NCBI GenBank assembly: GCA_036377595.1
Contig: DASUYB010000113.1
Coordinates: 1-64,000, forward strand
DNA from: Longimicrobium sp.
GTDB taxonomy: Bacteria > Gemmatimonadota > Gemmatimonadetes > Longimicrobiales > Longimicrobiaceae
Reading direction: 5' to 3'
DNA: 64,000 nt
Numbering within the stretch: the stretch's first letter is position 1; each line of letters opens with the position of its first letter. The position numbers were made by a program, and so were the translations under genes. The notes under the pieces are model-generated. The model worked only from the letters and a program-made list of their open reading frames with translations. It was not told where the DNA came from and ran no database searches. Positions 8,484 to 16,901 of the stretch are shown here, piece by piece.

Positions 8484-8840
8484 ATGTACACCATGACGAT
8501 GGCCCAATGGAGCAAGTACACGGACTATCTGAAGGATGCGGGGATGGCGTACGACGGCAACCCCCTGAAGAACGACGTCTTCATCTACAAGCGAGGGGCG
8601 GAAGGAGGACGGGAGAACTTTCACGTTCACGAATTCAGCGAGCTCAATGGTAACGACATGAGGTTCACCAGCCTGCTTCCCAAGAGCGGGTCCTTCCGGT
8701 CCGGCGAGCAGGTCAACCTGGCCAACCACACGCTCGATACCTGGGGCGCCAAGGTAGCGGACATGGACACGAAGACGAAGGAGGCCGTCGCGGCGATGGC
8801 AGCCTGCTTCCAACGCGTGGGGGCGACGTACTCCGCCTAG
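8484..8840 (+). CDS. Hypothetical small soluble protein
   Basis: 118 residues starting MYTMTMAQWSKYTDYLKD, with a GGAGCAG ribosome site about seven bases before the ATG. It has no signal, membrane segment or cysteine pair. It is rich in Lys/Asp/Asn, with AAG/GAC codons and less GC than its neighbours. I do not recognise the family. It lies alone between the divergent serB-like gene and the histidine kinase gene. Confidence 0.6.
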   Translation: MYTMTMAQWSKYTDYLKDAGMAYDGNPLKNDVFIYKRGAEGGRENFHVHEFSELNGNDMRFTSLLPKSGSFRSGEQVNLANHTLDTWGAKVADMDTKTKEAVAAMAACFQRVGATYSA

Positions 8841-8924
8841 GGCGCGACGCGGGCGCGCGGGGGACCGGCGCCGATCCGATCCCCTGCGCGCGCGGCGCCC
8901 GGGCGGGGGTGTCCGCTCGGACCG

Positions 8925-10286
8925 TCACCCCTCTCCCTCGATCCTCCCGCGCCCCGCCGGCAGCGCCAGCACGAAGCGCGAGCCCTTCCCCGGCTCCGAG
9001 CGCACGGTGATGTCGCCCCCCAGGCGCCGCGCCAGCTGACGGCTGAGCGCGAGCCCGATCCCCACCCCGCCGAAGCGCCGCGTGGCCGAGCCGTCGGCCT
9101 GGCGGAACTCGTCGAAGATCCGCTCCATTTCCTCCTCGGCCATCCCGATCCCCGTATCCTCCACCTCCCAGACGACGAGATGCCGCGCGTCGCCCGTGCG
9201 GCGCGCCTCGTCGCTCCACGGCGAGCCGCTGGCCATCCGCACCCGCAGCGTCACCGTCCCCTCGCGCGTGAACTTGCAGGCGTTGGAGACGAGATGGCGG
9301 AGGATGCGCAGCACGTGGCTGGGGTCCGTGCGCACGGGGACCGTCGCGTCCGGCGCCACCACGCGCACCTCCAGGTGCGGCGGCGGGGTGATGCCCGAGG
9401 TCGCCGCGCGCAGCAGGGCGACGGCGTCGCAGGTCTCGGGCTGCGGCTCCATCCGCCCCAGCTGCAGCGAGTTGAGGTCGAGCAGGTCTTCGATCAGCCG
9501 CAGCAGCTGCGTTCCCGCCTCCTCGATCCGCCCCACCTGCGCCGCCTGGTCGGGCGTCAGCCCGCCGCCGTCGCGCAGGAGGAAGGCGTAGCCCAGGATG
9601 GCGGTGAGCGGGGTGCGCAGCTCGTGCGAGACGTTGGCCAGCAGCTCGCCGCGCAGCCGCTTCGCCTCTTCCGCCTCGCGGAAGCGCGCCTCCAGCTCCA
9701 CGTTCTGCAGCCGCAGCAGCGCATTGGCCCGCTGCAGGTCCTCGATCAGGTGCGCCTTCTCCGCCGTCGCGCTGAGCTGGTCGGCGACCAGGCGGAGGAG
9801 ATGGCGGTCGTGCGGACGCGGCGCGCCGGCGTCGCGGAAGTAGAAGGTGATCGCCCCTTCCGGCCGGCCGTCCAGCTCCAGGGGGAGGGAGACGGACGCG
9901 GCGAAGCCCAGCTCGCGCGCCACCTCCCACCAGTCCTCCAGCGCCGGATCGGCGAACACGTCGTGCACTTCCACCACGCGGTCCTCGGCGACGGCTACTC
10001 CGGTGGGCCCGGCGCCCAGGCGCACGCGCATGTCGCCGAGGAAGGCGGCGTACTCGGGCGGCCAGTTCCAGGCGGCCTCCAGGCGCAGCATCGACCCCTC
10101 CTCGCGCAGGTACACCGACCCGAACGCGGCGCCCACCAGCGGCGAAACGCGTTCCAGCGCAAGACGATACACTTCGGTCGGGGAGGCGGCGGTCAGGAAG
10201 GCGTGCGCGATCTCGCGCGCAGCCTGCACCTCGCGCAGCAGGGTGTCGGCCGCGGGAAGCGGCGCCGCGACTGAATTTTCGGCCAC
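8925..10286 (-). CDS. GAF-domain sensor histidine kinase
   Basis: About 453 residues: an N-terminal GAF sensor domain, a short coiled coil (LIEDLQRANALLRLQNVELE), HisKA with the phospho-acceptor in NVSHELRTPLTAILGY, and HATPase with N-box LVSNACKFT, G1 DTGIGM, F-box IFDEFRQAD and G2 GVGIGLALSRQL. It has no membrane segment, so it should be cytoplasmic. I place the start at GTG 10286; GTG 10370 would add 28 low-complexity residues and run through the likely HU promoter. No response regulator is adjacent. Confidence 0.85.
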   Translation of the reverse strand: MAENSVAAPLPAADTLLREVQAAREIAHAFLTAASPTEVYRLALERVSPLVGAAFGSVYLREEGSMLRLEAAWNWPPEYAAFLGDMRVRLGAGPTGVAVAEDRVVEVHDVFADPALEDWWEVARELGFAASVSLPLELDGRPEGAITFYFRDAGAPRPHDRHLLRLVADQLSATAEKAHLIEDLQRANALLRLQNVELEARFREAEEAKRLRGELLANVSHELRTPLTAILGYAFLLRDGGGLTPDQAAQVGRIEEAGTQLLRLIEDLLDLNSLQLGRMEPQPETCDAVALLRAATSGITPPPHLEVRVVAPDATVPVRTDPSHVLRILRHLVSNACKFTREGTVTLRVRMASGSPWSDEARRTGDARHLVVWEVEDTGIGMAEEEMERIFDEFRQADGSATRRFGGVGIGLALSRQLARRLGGDITVRSEPGKGSRFVLALPAGRGRIEGEG

Positions 10287-10391
10287 TGGGCGTCTCTTGA
10301 CGGGAGGGGAGGCGGCTCCTACTGTAGGTGCGAACGGCGTAGCCGTTTGTGGGATTTCGCCGATTTCCACCCTCTCTACAGGAGCTCCGCG

Positions 10392-10685
10392 GTGAACAAG
10401 TCCGAACTAGTCCAGGCCCTGGCGAGCCGTGCCGACCTGAGCCGCGCCGAGGCGTCTCGCGCCATCGATGCGCTGTTCTCGGTCGACAACGGCATCATCG
10501 CCTCGGAACTGCGCGGCGGCAGCAAGGTGCAGATCACCGGGTTTGGCAGCTTCGAGGCCAAGAAGCGCGAGGCTCGCAAGGGGCGCAACCCCCGCACGGG
10601 CAAGGAGATCAACATCGCCGCGTCGACCAGCCCCGTGTTCCGCGGCGGCAAGAGCCTGAAGGACTCGTTCGGGAGCGGGAGCTGA
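10392..10685 (+). CDS. hup: HU-family nucleoid DNA-binding protein
   Basis: 97 residues of the HU/IHF fold: MNKSELVQALASRADLS-type N-terminus, the core GFGSFEAKKREARKGRNPRTG, and the ISP-like arm in NIAASTSPVFRGGKSLKD. The GTG start is set by GGAG seven bases upstream. A small hairpin (AACGGC-GTA-GCCGTT, near 10332-10346) lies in its leader. It bends and compacts DNA. Confidence 0.95.
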   Translation: MNKSELVQALASRADLSRAEASRAIDALFSVDNGIIASELRGGSKVQITGFGSFEAKKREARKGRNPRTGKEINIAASTSPVFRGGKSLKDSFGSGS

Positions 10686-10750
10686 TCCCCTCTCTCCCGG
10701 CAGCCCGGAGAGCCACGGCCACGGCCGTGGCTCTCTTCGCATCCGCACCC

Positions 10751-11212
10751 ATGGCGCGCCGCAAGCGACCTCGCGAGCCCCACGCACGGGGGACGATCCA
10801 CCCCCTCCTCGACCTGCACGGCCACACCGGTGGCGAGGCGCGGGTGCGGGCCGAGTCGTGGCTGCGCGCCCGCGCCGCCGCCGGCGACCGCACCGTGATC
10901 CTGGTCACCGGCCGCGGCAACCGCTCGCCCGGCCTCCCCGTCGTCCGCGGCGAGGTGGAGGATCTCCTCGCGTCCCTCGTCGGCGGGATCGTCGCCCGCT
11001 GGGAAGGGGTGGACGGCGGCGGGGGATTCCGCGTCGAGCTCCGCCCCGCCCCCGCCGCCTCGTCGCCGTCCGCCGACGCGGCGCTCCTGCGCGGTATGGC
11101 GCCCGACCTCCGCCGCCGGGCCGAGGAGGCGCTGATCGAGCTGGGGATCACCCCCACGCCCGCGCTGGTCCGCGCCGAGGCCCGCCGCATCGAGGAGGCG
11201 GAAGAGGGCTGA
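10751..11212 (+). CDS. Smr-domain protein
   Basis: 153 residues with the small MutS-related domain: LDLHGHTGGEARVRAESWL (the LDLHG signature), then VILVTGRGNRSPG (the TGRG motif) and VRGEVEDLL. Stand-alone Smr domains are nicking or RNA endonucleases. The C-terminal 40 residues form a helical tail. It follows HU by 65 bases and is probably cotranscribed. Confidence 0.88.
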   Translation: MARRKRPREPHARGTIHPLLDLHGHTGGEARVRAESWLRARAAAGDRTVILVTGRGNRSPGLPVVRGEVEDLLASLVGGIVARWEGVDGGGGFRVELRPAPAASSPSADAALLRGMAPDLRRRAEEALIELGITPTPALVRAEARRIEEAEEG

Positions 11213-11448
11213 GCGTTTCGTCTTCCGGAACCGGCCGCGAAGCTAGCCCGCCCGTCGCCTCCCGCGCAAGCCGAAAATCGCCCCCGCGCGCCGCCGTCGC
11301 GCGTTTCTTGCGGCAGGCTGGCGGCGTACCCGCATCCTTCCAAAAACCTTGTCAGGGGGATGCCGGTGCGTAGCTTGGATGCCGCGTCCCTTCACATCGT
11401 CGGCCGCCCGGAGCCGCGGGGCTTCCGCGCCCACAACGGAGGTTCGTC

Positions 11449-12288
11449 ATGGGGATCCTCGATCGTGCGATCTCGGTGTTCCGCCCCGACCCCTCTCCTC
11501 CCATCGCCGCCCCGCGCGGGCTGGCGCGCGATGAGGTGGAGCGCCGTCTGGCGGGCGAAGACCGCTCGCTGGCCGGGCTGGACCTGACCGGCGCCGACCT
11601 GTCGGGGATGGACCTGGAGGGCGCCAACCTGAGCGGCGCCAAGCTCCGCGACGCGAACCTGACGAAGGCGAACCTGACCGGGGCGAACCTGACCGGGGCG
11701 CTCCTCTGCAACGCCGACCTCACCGGCGCCACGCTCGAGAACGCCACGCTGCGCGACGCCAACTGCGTGCGCACGGGCGCCTTCAGCCCGCCCACGCTGG
11801 CCGAGGCGAACCTGTCCGGCGCCGACCTCACCGGCGCCGAGTTGACGCGCGCGAACCTGCACCGCGCCACGCTCACGGGCGCCATCCTCGACGAGGCGGG
11901 GCTGAACCATGCCGACCTGCGCGGCGTGCACGCGGGCGGGGCGCGCTTCCGCGGCGCCAACCTGCGCCACGCGCAGCTCGACGAGGCCACGCTCTCCGGC
12001 GCCAACCTCGACGAGGCCGACCTGGTGCGCGCCGCCTGCCGCGGCGCCAACTTCAGCGGGGCGTCGCTGGTGCGCGCGAACCTGGCCGGGGCGGTGCTCG
12101 AAGGCGCCGACCTCTCCAGCGCCGTCCTCCGCGACGCGCAGCTGGACGGCGTGGTGGTGCGCGGCGCCTCCCTGCGCGGCGCCTCGTTCGCCGGCGCGGA
12201 CCTGGACGGCATCTCGCTCGACGGCGCCGATGTCGAGGGCGCCGACTTCACCGGCAGCTACAACTACCGCGCGCCGGCCGTGACCTGA
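11449..12288 (+). CDS. Pentapeptide-repeat protein
   Basis: 279 residues. After about 45 residues it consists almost wholly of A(D/N)LxG pentapeptides (ANLTG, ADLSG, ATLTG), which fold as a right-handed square beta-helix. GGAGG precedes the ATG. Some family members protect DNA gyrase from quinolones or toxins by mimicking DNA, but nothing here proves that role. The preceding 236 bases hold no gene. Confidence 0.93.
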   Translation: MGILDRAISVFRPDPSPPIAAPRGLARDEVERRLAGEDRSLAGLDLTGADLSGMDLEGANLSGAKLRDANLTKANLTGANLTGALLCNADLTGATLENATLRDANCVRTGAFSPPTLAEANLSGADLTGAELTRANLHRATLTGAILDEAGLNHADLRGVHAGGARFRGANLRHAQLDEATLSGANLDEADLVRAACRGANFSGASLVRANLAGAVLEGADLSSAVLRDAQLDGVVVRGASLRGASFAGADLDGISLDGADVEGADFTGSYNYRAPAVT

Positions 12289-12315
12289 CGCCGGGCTCCG
12301 CATCACTCCCCGACT

Positions 12316-12349
12316 TCCCCCGCCGGCGCTTGCCGACGGGGGATTTTTT
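12316..12349 (+). terminator. Intrinsic terminator after the pentapeptide-repeat gene
   Basis: TCCCCCG-C-CGGC pairs with GCCG-A-CGGGGGA and is followed by six T. Confidence 0.9.
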
Positions 12350-12378
12350 CTCACGCAGAGTCAGCAGAGTCAGCAGAG
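12349..12378 (+). repeat. TCTCACGCAGAGTCAGCAG repeat, single arm
   Basis: Direct repeats of AGTCAGCAG. The sequence equals one arm of the long palindrome at 60881-60953, and a weaker relative lies at 30826-30856. All three follow gene ends. Confidence 0.65.
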
Positions 12379-12440
12379 AACTGCAGCTTCCTCACGGAGT
12401 CACCTGCGCCCGCGAGCCGTGGCCGATCACCGCGCCGCCC

Positions 12441-12497
12441 AGCCTCGCGCTGTTTGCGAGGCTTCCCATCTCCTGTAGCCGCGGCTTCAGCCGCCTG
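12441..12497 (+). repeat. Dispersed repeat C, copy 1
   Basis: AGCCTCGCGCTGTTTGCGAGGCTT hairpin followed by an AGCCGCGGCTTCAGCCGCC hairpin. A parallel copy lies at 35878-35934, where the first hairpin acts as a terminator. Confidence 0.6.
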
Positions 12498-12516
12498 TCA
12501 GCGATCCCCAAAGGGG

Positions 12517-12556
12517 TTGACATCTTCTCTCTACACTCGTAGTACTACAGATGTAG
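12517..12556 (+). promoter_or_regulatory. Promoter region with BlaI/MecI-type operator
   Basis: A perfect TTGACA -35 box (12517-12522) is followed by CTACACTCGTAG (12531-12542) and CTACAGATGTAG (12545-12556). The second contains TACA-NN-TGTA, the BlaI/MecI half-site arrangement. The operator lies just before the BlaI-family gene, so autorepression is likely. The -10 box is not clear. Confidence 0.65.
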
Positions 12557-12581
12557 ATAAACACTTCACCGCGGGAGCCGC

Positions 12582-12980
12582 ATGACCGACGCACCCGAGC
12601 TCACCGATCTCCAGCTAGCCGTCCTCCGCGTCCTGTGGGATCGCGGCGAGGCGACGGTGCAGGAGATCCATGCCGCGTTGCTCGACGAGCGTGGCTTGGC
12701 GCCGACGACTGTCGCGACGCTGCTGACGCGGCTGGAGCGGCGCGGCGTGGTGGCGCGGCGGGCGGACGGGCGCGTGCACCGCTACCGGGCGCGCGTCACC
12801 GAGCCCGAGGTGCGGCGCAGCATGGTCGGCGGCCTCGCGGCGCGGCTGTTCGGCGGCGACGTGACCGCGCTGGTGAGCCACCTGCTCGGCGGCGACGAGG
12901 TGGGCGCGGAGGACCTGGAGCGCATCAGGGCGCTCGTGGAACAGCGGGAACGCGAGCTCAAGGAGGGGCAGGATGGGTGA
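12582..12980 (+). CDS. BlaI/MecI/CopY-family transcriptional repressor
   Basis: 132 residues. The winged helix (LTDLQLAVLRVLWDRGEATV, then TTVATLLTRLERRGVV and a wing ending VHRYRA) is followed by a helical dimerisation region. By family it is a homodimer released from DNA when a partner M56 protease is activated. That partner is the next gene, whose ATG overlaps this stop by eight bases. The operator at 12531-12556 supports self-regulation. Confidence 0.95.
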   Translation: MTDAPELTDLQLAVLRVLWDRGEATVQEIHAALLDERGLAPTTVATLLTRLERRGVVARRADGRVHRYRARVTEPEVRRSMVGGLAARLFGGDVTALVSHLLGGDEVGAEDLERIRALVEQRERELKEGQDG

Positions 12981-14466
12981 GCCCGGATCGGCGTACTCGA
13001 CGTTCGTGGACGCGGCGGCCGCGTGGCTGCTGGCGTACGGCATCCACTCCACCGTGCTGCTCGGTGCGGCGTGGCTGGCCTCGCGCGGCCGCCGCGTGGG
13101 CGAGGGCGCGCGGGAGATGCTGTGGAAGCTCGCCCTCGCCGGCGCGCTGGCGACGACGACGATCGCGCAGCTGCGTCCCAGCATCGCCGCGCCGCACGTC
13201 TCGTCGTCGGCGGCGATGGTATCGCGATCGCCGGCGATCCCGATCTCCATCCCGCGAGCCGGGCGTCCTGTCGCCGATGCCATCATCCCCCGTCGATCGA
13301 GCGGTTTGGGGGGATGGAGATGGACGGAGATGGTGGTGCTGGCGTGGCTGGCGGGCGCGGGGATCGCGCTGGCGCGGTTCGGGGCGGGATGGCTGCGCTT
13401 CACGCGGCGGCTCGCGAGGACGTGGGTGGGTGACGGCGATCCGCTCGCGATCGCGCTGCGCGAGGTGTGCGCGGCGGCCGGGGTGCGCCGCCGCATCCGG
13501 CTGACCAGCTCGGCCGCGCTCGCGTCGCCCGTGGCCGTGCTGCGCGGCGAGATCTGCGTCCCGCGCGCGGCGGCCGCGCGGCTCGACGACGAGCAGCGGC
13601 GGGCGATGCTGGCGCACGAGGTCGCGCACCTGCTGCGCGGCGACCCGCTCTGGCTGTGGGCGGCGTCGGCGCTGGCGGGCGTGTTCTGGTTCCAGCCGCT
13701 GCTCCGCCTGTGCGTCCGCCGCCTCCGCGAGTCCGCCGAGTACCAGTGCGACGCGTGGGCGGCGCGGCACACCGGCGCGTTCGCGCTGGCGCGCTGCCTG
13801 GCCGAGGTCGCGTCGTGGCCCGCCGCCCGCGCGCCCCTGGCCGCCGCGGCGATCTCGGGCGGCGGCGCCAGCCTGGTGCGGCGCGTGGAGCGGCTGCTGG
13901 ACCGCGCGCCCGAGCCGCGCGGCGTGCGCCGCTGGGCCGTCGCGGCGCTCCTGGGCGTGGCCGCGGTGGCGGCTTGGATGCCCGGCGTTTCCGCGGGTCC
14001 CGCCGTCGCCCAATCTCCCGCGCGGCAGGAGTCGTTCGCGGCGCGCTTCGGCATCTCCACCGCGCTGGCGGACGCGGTGCAGCGCGCGGCGCGGAGCGAG
14101 GGCGTGGACGCGGAGCTCGCGTTCCGGCTGGTGCACACGGAGAGCCGCTTCGACGAGCGGAAGGCGGGGCCGGGCGGGATCGGGCTGACGCAGATCATCC
14201 TGCCGACCGCGCGCTCGCTGCAGCCCGGCATCACCCGCGGCCAGCTGTTCGAGCGCGACACCAACCTGCGGCTGGGGCTGCGCTACCTGCACCGGATGCT
14301 CGTCCGCTACCCGGGCAACGTCACCCGTGCGGTGCAGGCCTACTACGAGGGTCCGCGCCAGATCGACCGCGACGGCCCCGAGGCGGACACCCGCGCCTAC
14401 GCCGCCGCGCTGCTCGGCCCCGTCGCGGGTCTCCCGGCGTACCGCGGCCCGGGTGTGGGACGATGA
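12973..14466 (+). CDS. M56 (BlaR1-type) sensor protease fused to a lytic transglycosylase domain
   Basis: 497 residues. The N-terminal half is an M56 membrane protease: about four hydrophobic segments and the zinc motif HEVAHLLRGD at 215-224, followed by SAEYQCDAWA. After a last membrane segment near 321-341, the expected extracytoplasmic part is an SLT (lysozyme-like) domain. It has a putative catalytic Glu390 in VHTESRFDERKAGPGG, then GLTQI, NLRLGLRYLHRML and AYYEGP. Ordinary BlaR1 carries a penicillin-binding-protein-like sensor at this place; here a peptidoglycan-cleaving or -binding fold replaces it. Inferred role: sensing cell-wall damage or muropeptides and inactivating the BlaI partner. 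Confidence 0.9.
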   Translation: MGEPGSAYSTFVDAAAAWLLAYGIHSTVLLGAAWLASRGRRVGEGAREMLWKLALAGALATTTIAQLRPSIAAPHVSSSAAMVSRSPAIPISIPRAGRPVADAIIPRRSSGLGGWRWTEMVVLAWLAGAGIALARFGAGWLRFTRRLARTWVGDGDPLAIALREVCAAAGVRRRIRLTSSAALASPVAVLRGEICVPRAAAARLDDEQRRAMLAHEVAHLLRGDPLWLWAASALAGVFWFQPLLRLCVRRLRESAEYQCDAWAARHTGAFALARCLAEVASWPAARAPLAAAAISGGGASLVRRVERLLDRAPEPRGVRRWAVAALLGVAAVAAWMPGVSAGPAVAQSPARQESFAARFGISTALADAVQRAARSEGVDAELAFRLVHTESRFDERKAGPGGIGLTQIILPTARSLQPGITRGQLFERDTNLRLGLRYLHRMLVRYPGNVTRAVQAYYEGPRQIDRDGPEADTRAYAAALLGPVAGLPAYRGPGVGR

Positions 14467-14957
14467 CCGCGCGGCGCATGCTGGCCGGCGCGATCCTGGC
14501 CGCGGCGACCACCGCCGCGGCCTGCGATCCGCCGATGGTCTCGCCGCCGTTCCGCGATCCGACGCCCGCGCGCGTCACGGTCGGCGACCTCGCGCGGCTG
14601 CGGTGGATCGTGGGCGATTGGCGGGGGACGGGGGCACACCAGGCGCCGTTCTACGAGCGCTACCGCTTCGAGGACGATTCGACGCTGGTGGTGGAGTCGT
14701 TCGCCGACTCGACCTTCGCGCGGGCGACGGAGGCGACGCGGTTCGCGCTGCGCGGCGGCCGCCTGGGCCCGGACGAGCGGACGGCTGCGTCGCGGATCGA
14801 CGCGCGCTCGGTGACCTTCGCGCCGCAGCGGCCGGGCCCGAACTGGTACCAGTTCCGCTACGTGAACCGCGACGCGTGGACGGCGGTGCTCTGGTACCCC
14901 GCGACGCAGGCCCGCCCCGAGCGCACCGTCATCTACGACATGCGCCGGGTGCGGTGA
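14463..14957 (+). CDS. Putative lipoprotein, third gene of the blaI operon
   Basis: 164 residues. A signal peptide ends at Cys22 (TTAAAC), followed by a beta-rich domain with LRWIVGDWRGTG, FYERYRFEDDSTLVVESF and a C-terminal RTVIYDMRRVR, resembling lipocalin/DUF6265-like folds. The ATGA overlap with the protease gene shows tight coupling. It could be a ligand-binding accessory or an output of the sensor; the function is unknown. Confidence 0.8.
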   Translation: MTARRMLAGAILAAATTAAACDPPMVSPPFRDPTPARVTVGDLARLRWIVGDWRGTGAHQAPFYERYRFEDDSTLVVESFADSTFARATEATRFALRGGRLGPDERTAASRIDARSVTFAPQRPGPNWYQFRYVNRDAWTAVLWYPATQARPERTVIYDMRRVR

Positions 14958-14960
14958 GGA

Positions 14961-14984
14961 AGTGCTGAGTGCTGAGTGCTGAGT
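14961..14984 (+). repeat. Heptad tandem array, AGTGCTG type
   Basis: Three and a half perfect AGTGCTG units right after the lipoprotein stop. Confidence 0.8.
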
Positions 14985-15034
14985 TGGGCTGACGCTCGTC
15001 GCGAGCACCGAACTCCCCGGCTGAGCCGAAGCCT

Positions 15035-15088
15035 GTAGTCCGCGAAGGCGGACTTCGTGTGGTTGTTGCTGCGAATTTATTCGCCCGG
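15035..15088 (-). repeat. Dispersed intergenic repeat A, copy 2
   Basis: An inverted copy of the element at 4262-4325, with the same AGTCCGCGAAGGCGGACT core and the GTGTGGTTGTTGC flank. Confidence 0.65.
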
Positions 15089-15130
15089 TTCCCCTCGCCG
15101 CGGCACCGGCTCCATCTCCCGAAAACCTGG

Positions 15131-15162
15131 AAGCCCGCCCGGCAGCGCGCCGGACGGGCTTC
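15131..15162 (-). terminator. Hairpin between convergent genes
   Basis: AAGCCCG-CCCGGC pairs with GCCGGA-CGGGCTT. On the minus strand it is followed by a T-rich stretch, so it probably ends the chemoreceptor transcript. Confidence 0.6.
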
Positions 15163-15188
15163 GTCGTCTTGCGGATGGAGATCGCGGT

Positions 15189-16901
15189 TCAGGTCTGGAA
15201 GCCGCTCACCAGCTCGCGCATGCGCTCGGCGCTGTGGAGGAGCTCCATGCTGCTGGCCGACATCTCCTGCGTGGCGGCGCTCTGCTCCTCGGCGGCGGCG
15301 CTGACCTCCTCGGCGCTGGCGGCGTGGCTCTCGCTGGTGCCGCTGACCTCCGCCACCGCCATCTCCACCCCCTCCATCGCCGCGCCGTTGCGCGTCACCG
15401 CGTCCTCCACCTGGTCGGCCGCCATCCGCACTCCGTCGACCGCGGCCAGGATCTGCTCCAGCGCGGCGTCGGCGCCCTTCGACACGTGCTCCACGTCGGC
15501 CACCTTCTCCTGCCCGCGCGACATGGTGCCCACCACGCCCTCGATGCGGCTGCGGATGGCGTGCACGTTCTGCGCGACCTCCTGCGCCGCGCGCGCCGAG
15601 CCTTCCGCCAGCTTCCGCACCTCCTCGGCGACCACCGCGAAGCCGCGCCCGTGCTCGCCGGCGCGCGCCGCCTCGATGGCCGCGTTCAGCGCCAGCAGGT
15701 TGGTCTGCCGCGCGATGCCGGTGATGGTCTCGACGAAGCGGTCGATCTGCAGCGAGGTCTGCTCCAGCTCGGTCACCTGGTTGGCGCTGGCCTGCACCAC
15801 GTCGCGGATCTCCACCAGCCGCGCCAGCGCCGTCGACACCTCCTGCCGCGAGCGCGTGGCCGTCTCGAAGATCTGCTGCGTGAGCGAGCTCACCATCCGC
15901 GCCGCGTTCGACATCTCCTGCGTGCGGTGCTTCATCTCGTCCAGCGCCTCCTGCGTGGCCTGCAGGCCGTGGCTCTGGCTTTCCGCGCCGCTGGCGATTC
16001 CCACCATCGCCGTCGCCACCTCGCCCGACGACGCGGCGACCTCCTCGGAGATGGAGGAGAGGTCCGACGCGAAGGTGGAGATGCGCTCGGCCGTCGACAC
16101 CGTTTCGCTCACGATGTTGCGCAGCTGCCCCGCCATCCCGCTGAACGCGCCCGCCAGCGAGGCGAACTCGCCGGTCATGTTGCCGTTCAGGCTCACCCGC
16201 AGGTCGCCCTCGCCCAGCCGTTCGGCCGCCGTCACCAGCTCGTTCAGCGGCCGGGTGATGCTGCGGATGGTGGTGAAGACGAGCCCGGCGGCGATCAGCG
16301 CGGCGATCACGCCGATGGCGACGAGGCCCAGCTCCGTGTTCCGCGCCCGCTCGCGCAGCTGGGCCGACGCCGTGGCCACCTTCTCGGCCTGCGCCGCGCT
16401 GATCTTGCGGATCTCCTGCTGCAGCTCCTGCGTCTGCGGGCGGATGGCCGCCACCCGGCCGAGCGCGCCTTCGGTGTCGCCGATGTCGCGCTGCGCGTGC
16501 GCCAGCGCGTACTCCACCTCGATGCGCGAGTGCAGCCCCTCGACCTTCACGATCTCCTGCTGCTCGGCGGGCGTCAGGTCCTGCAGGTCCTTGTACTGGC
16601 GCCGCTGCTCGTGCGCCTGCCGGCCCAGGCTGCTGAACTGCTCGGCGATCTGCGGGCTGGGCGTCACCAGGTAGCGCTCGCCGGCGGCGATCTGGTTCAG
16701 GATCAGCGACTCCAGCGAGCTGCCGATCTCCGTCGACCGCCGCAGGCTCTGCAGCCGCTCGTCCATGCGCCGGGTCAGCCCGCTCACCGTCAGCAGGCTC
16801 CCCAGGGCGCCAAGGGTGATCAGCAGCACCAGGAACGCGCCGCCCCAGATCAGGCGGTCCCGGATCGACCGGAAGAAGCCGGGCCGGGTAATCGTGCTCA
16901 T
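15189..16901 (-). CDS. Methyl-accepting chemotaxis protein
   Basis: 570 residues. TM1 lies near 18-40, a mostly helical periplasmic domain near 41-185, TM2 near 190-212, then HAMP ([21 protein letters not shown]) and a long cytoplasmic coiled coil. The CheA/CheW-binding tip is [20 protein letters not shown]. It sends ligand signals to CheA, presumably the one at 54684-56633, the only CheA here. The ATG overlaps the TGA of the upstream binding-protein gene, suggesting that protein delivers the ligand. No CheR-docking pentapeptide is seen at the C-terminus. Confidence 0.95.
   Translation of the reverse strand: MSTITRPGFFRSIRDRLIWGGAFLVLLITLGALGSLLTVSGLTRRMDERLQSLRRSTEIGSSLESLILNQIAAGERYLVTPSPQIAEQFSSLGRQAHEQRRQYKDLQDLTPAEQQEIVKVEGLHSRIEVEYALAHAQRDIGDTEGALGRVAAIRPQTQELQQEIRKISAAQAEKVATASAQLRERARNTELGLVAIGVIAALIAAGLVFTTIRSITRPLNELVTAAERLGEGDLRVSLNGNMTGEFASLAGAFSGMAGQLRNIVSETVSTAERISTFASDLSSISEEVAASSGEVATAMVGIASGAESQSHGLQATQEALDEMKHRTQEMSNAARMVSSLTQQIFETATRSRQEVSTALARLVEIRDVVQASANQVTELEQTSLQIDRFVETITGIARQTNLLALNAAIEAARAGEHGRGFAVVAEEVRKLAEGSARAAQEVAQNVHAIRSRIEGVVGTMSRGQEKVADVEHVSKGADAALEQILAAVDGVRMAADQVEDAVTRNGAAMEGVEMAVAEVSGTSESHAASAEEVSAAAEEQSAATQEMSASSMELLHSAERMRELVSGFQT

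Noticed and set aside
10287-10370. N-terminal extension of the histidine kinase
   Set aside because: Low-complexity residues that would overlap the HU promoter, and the GTG lies immediately against its only ribosome-like site.
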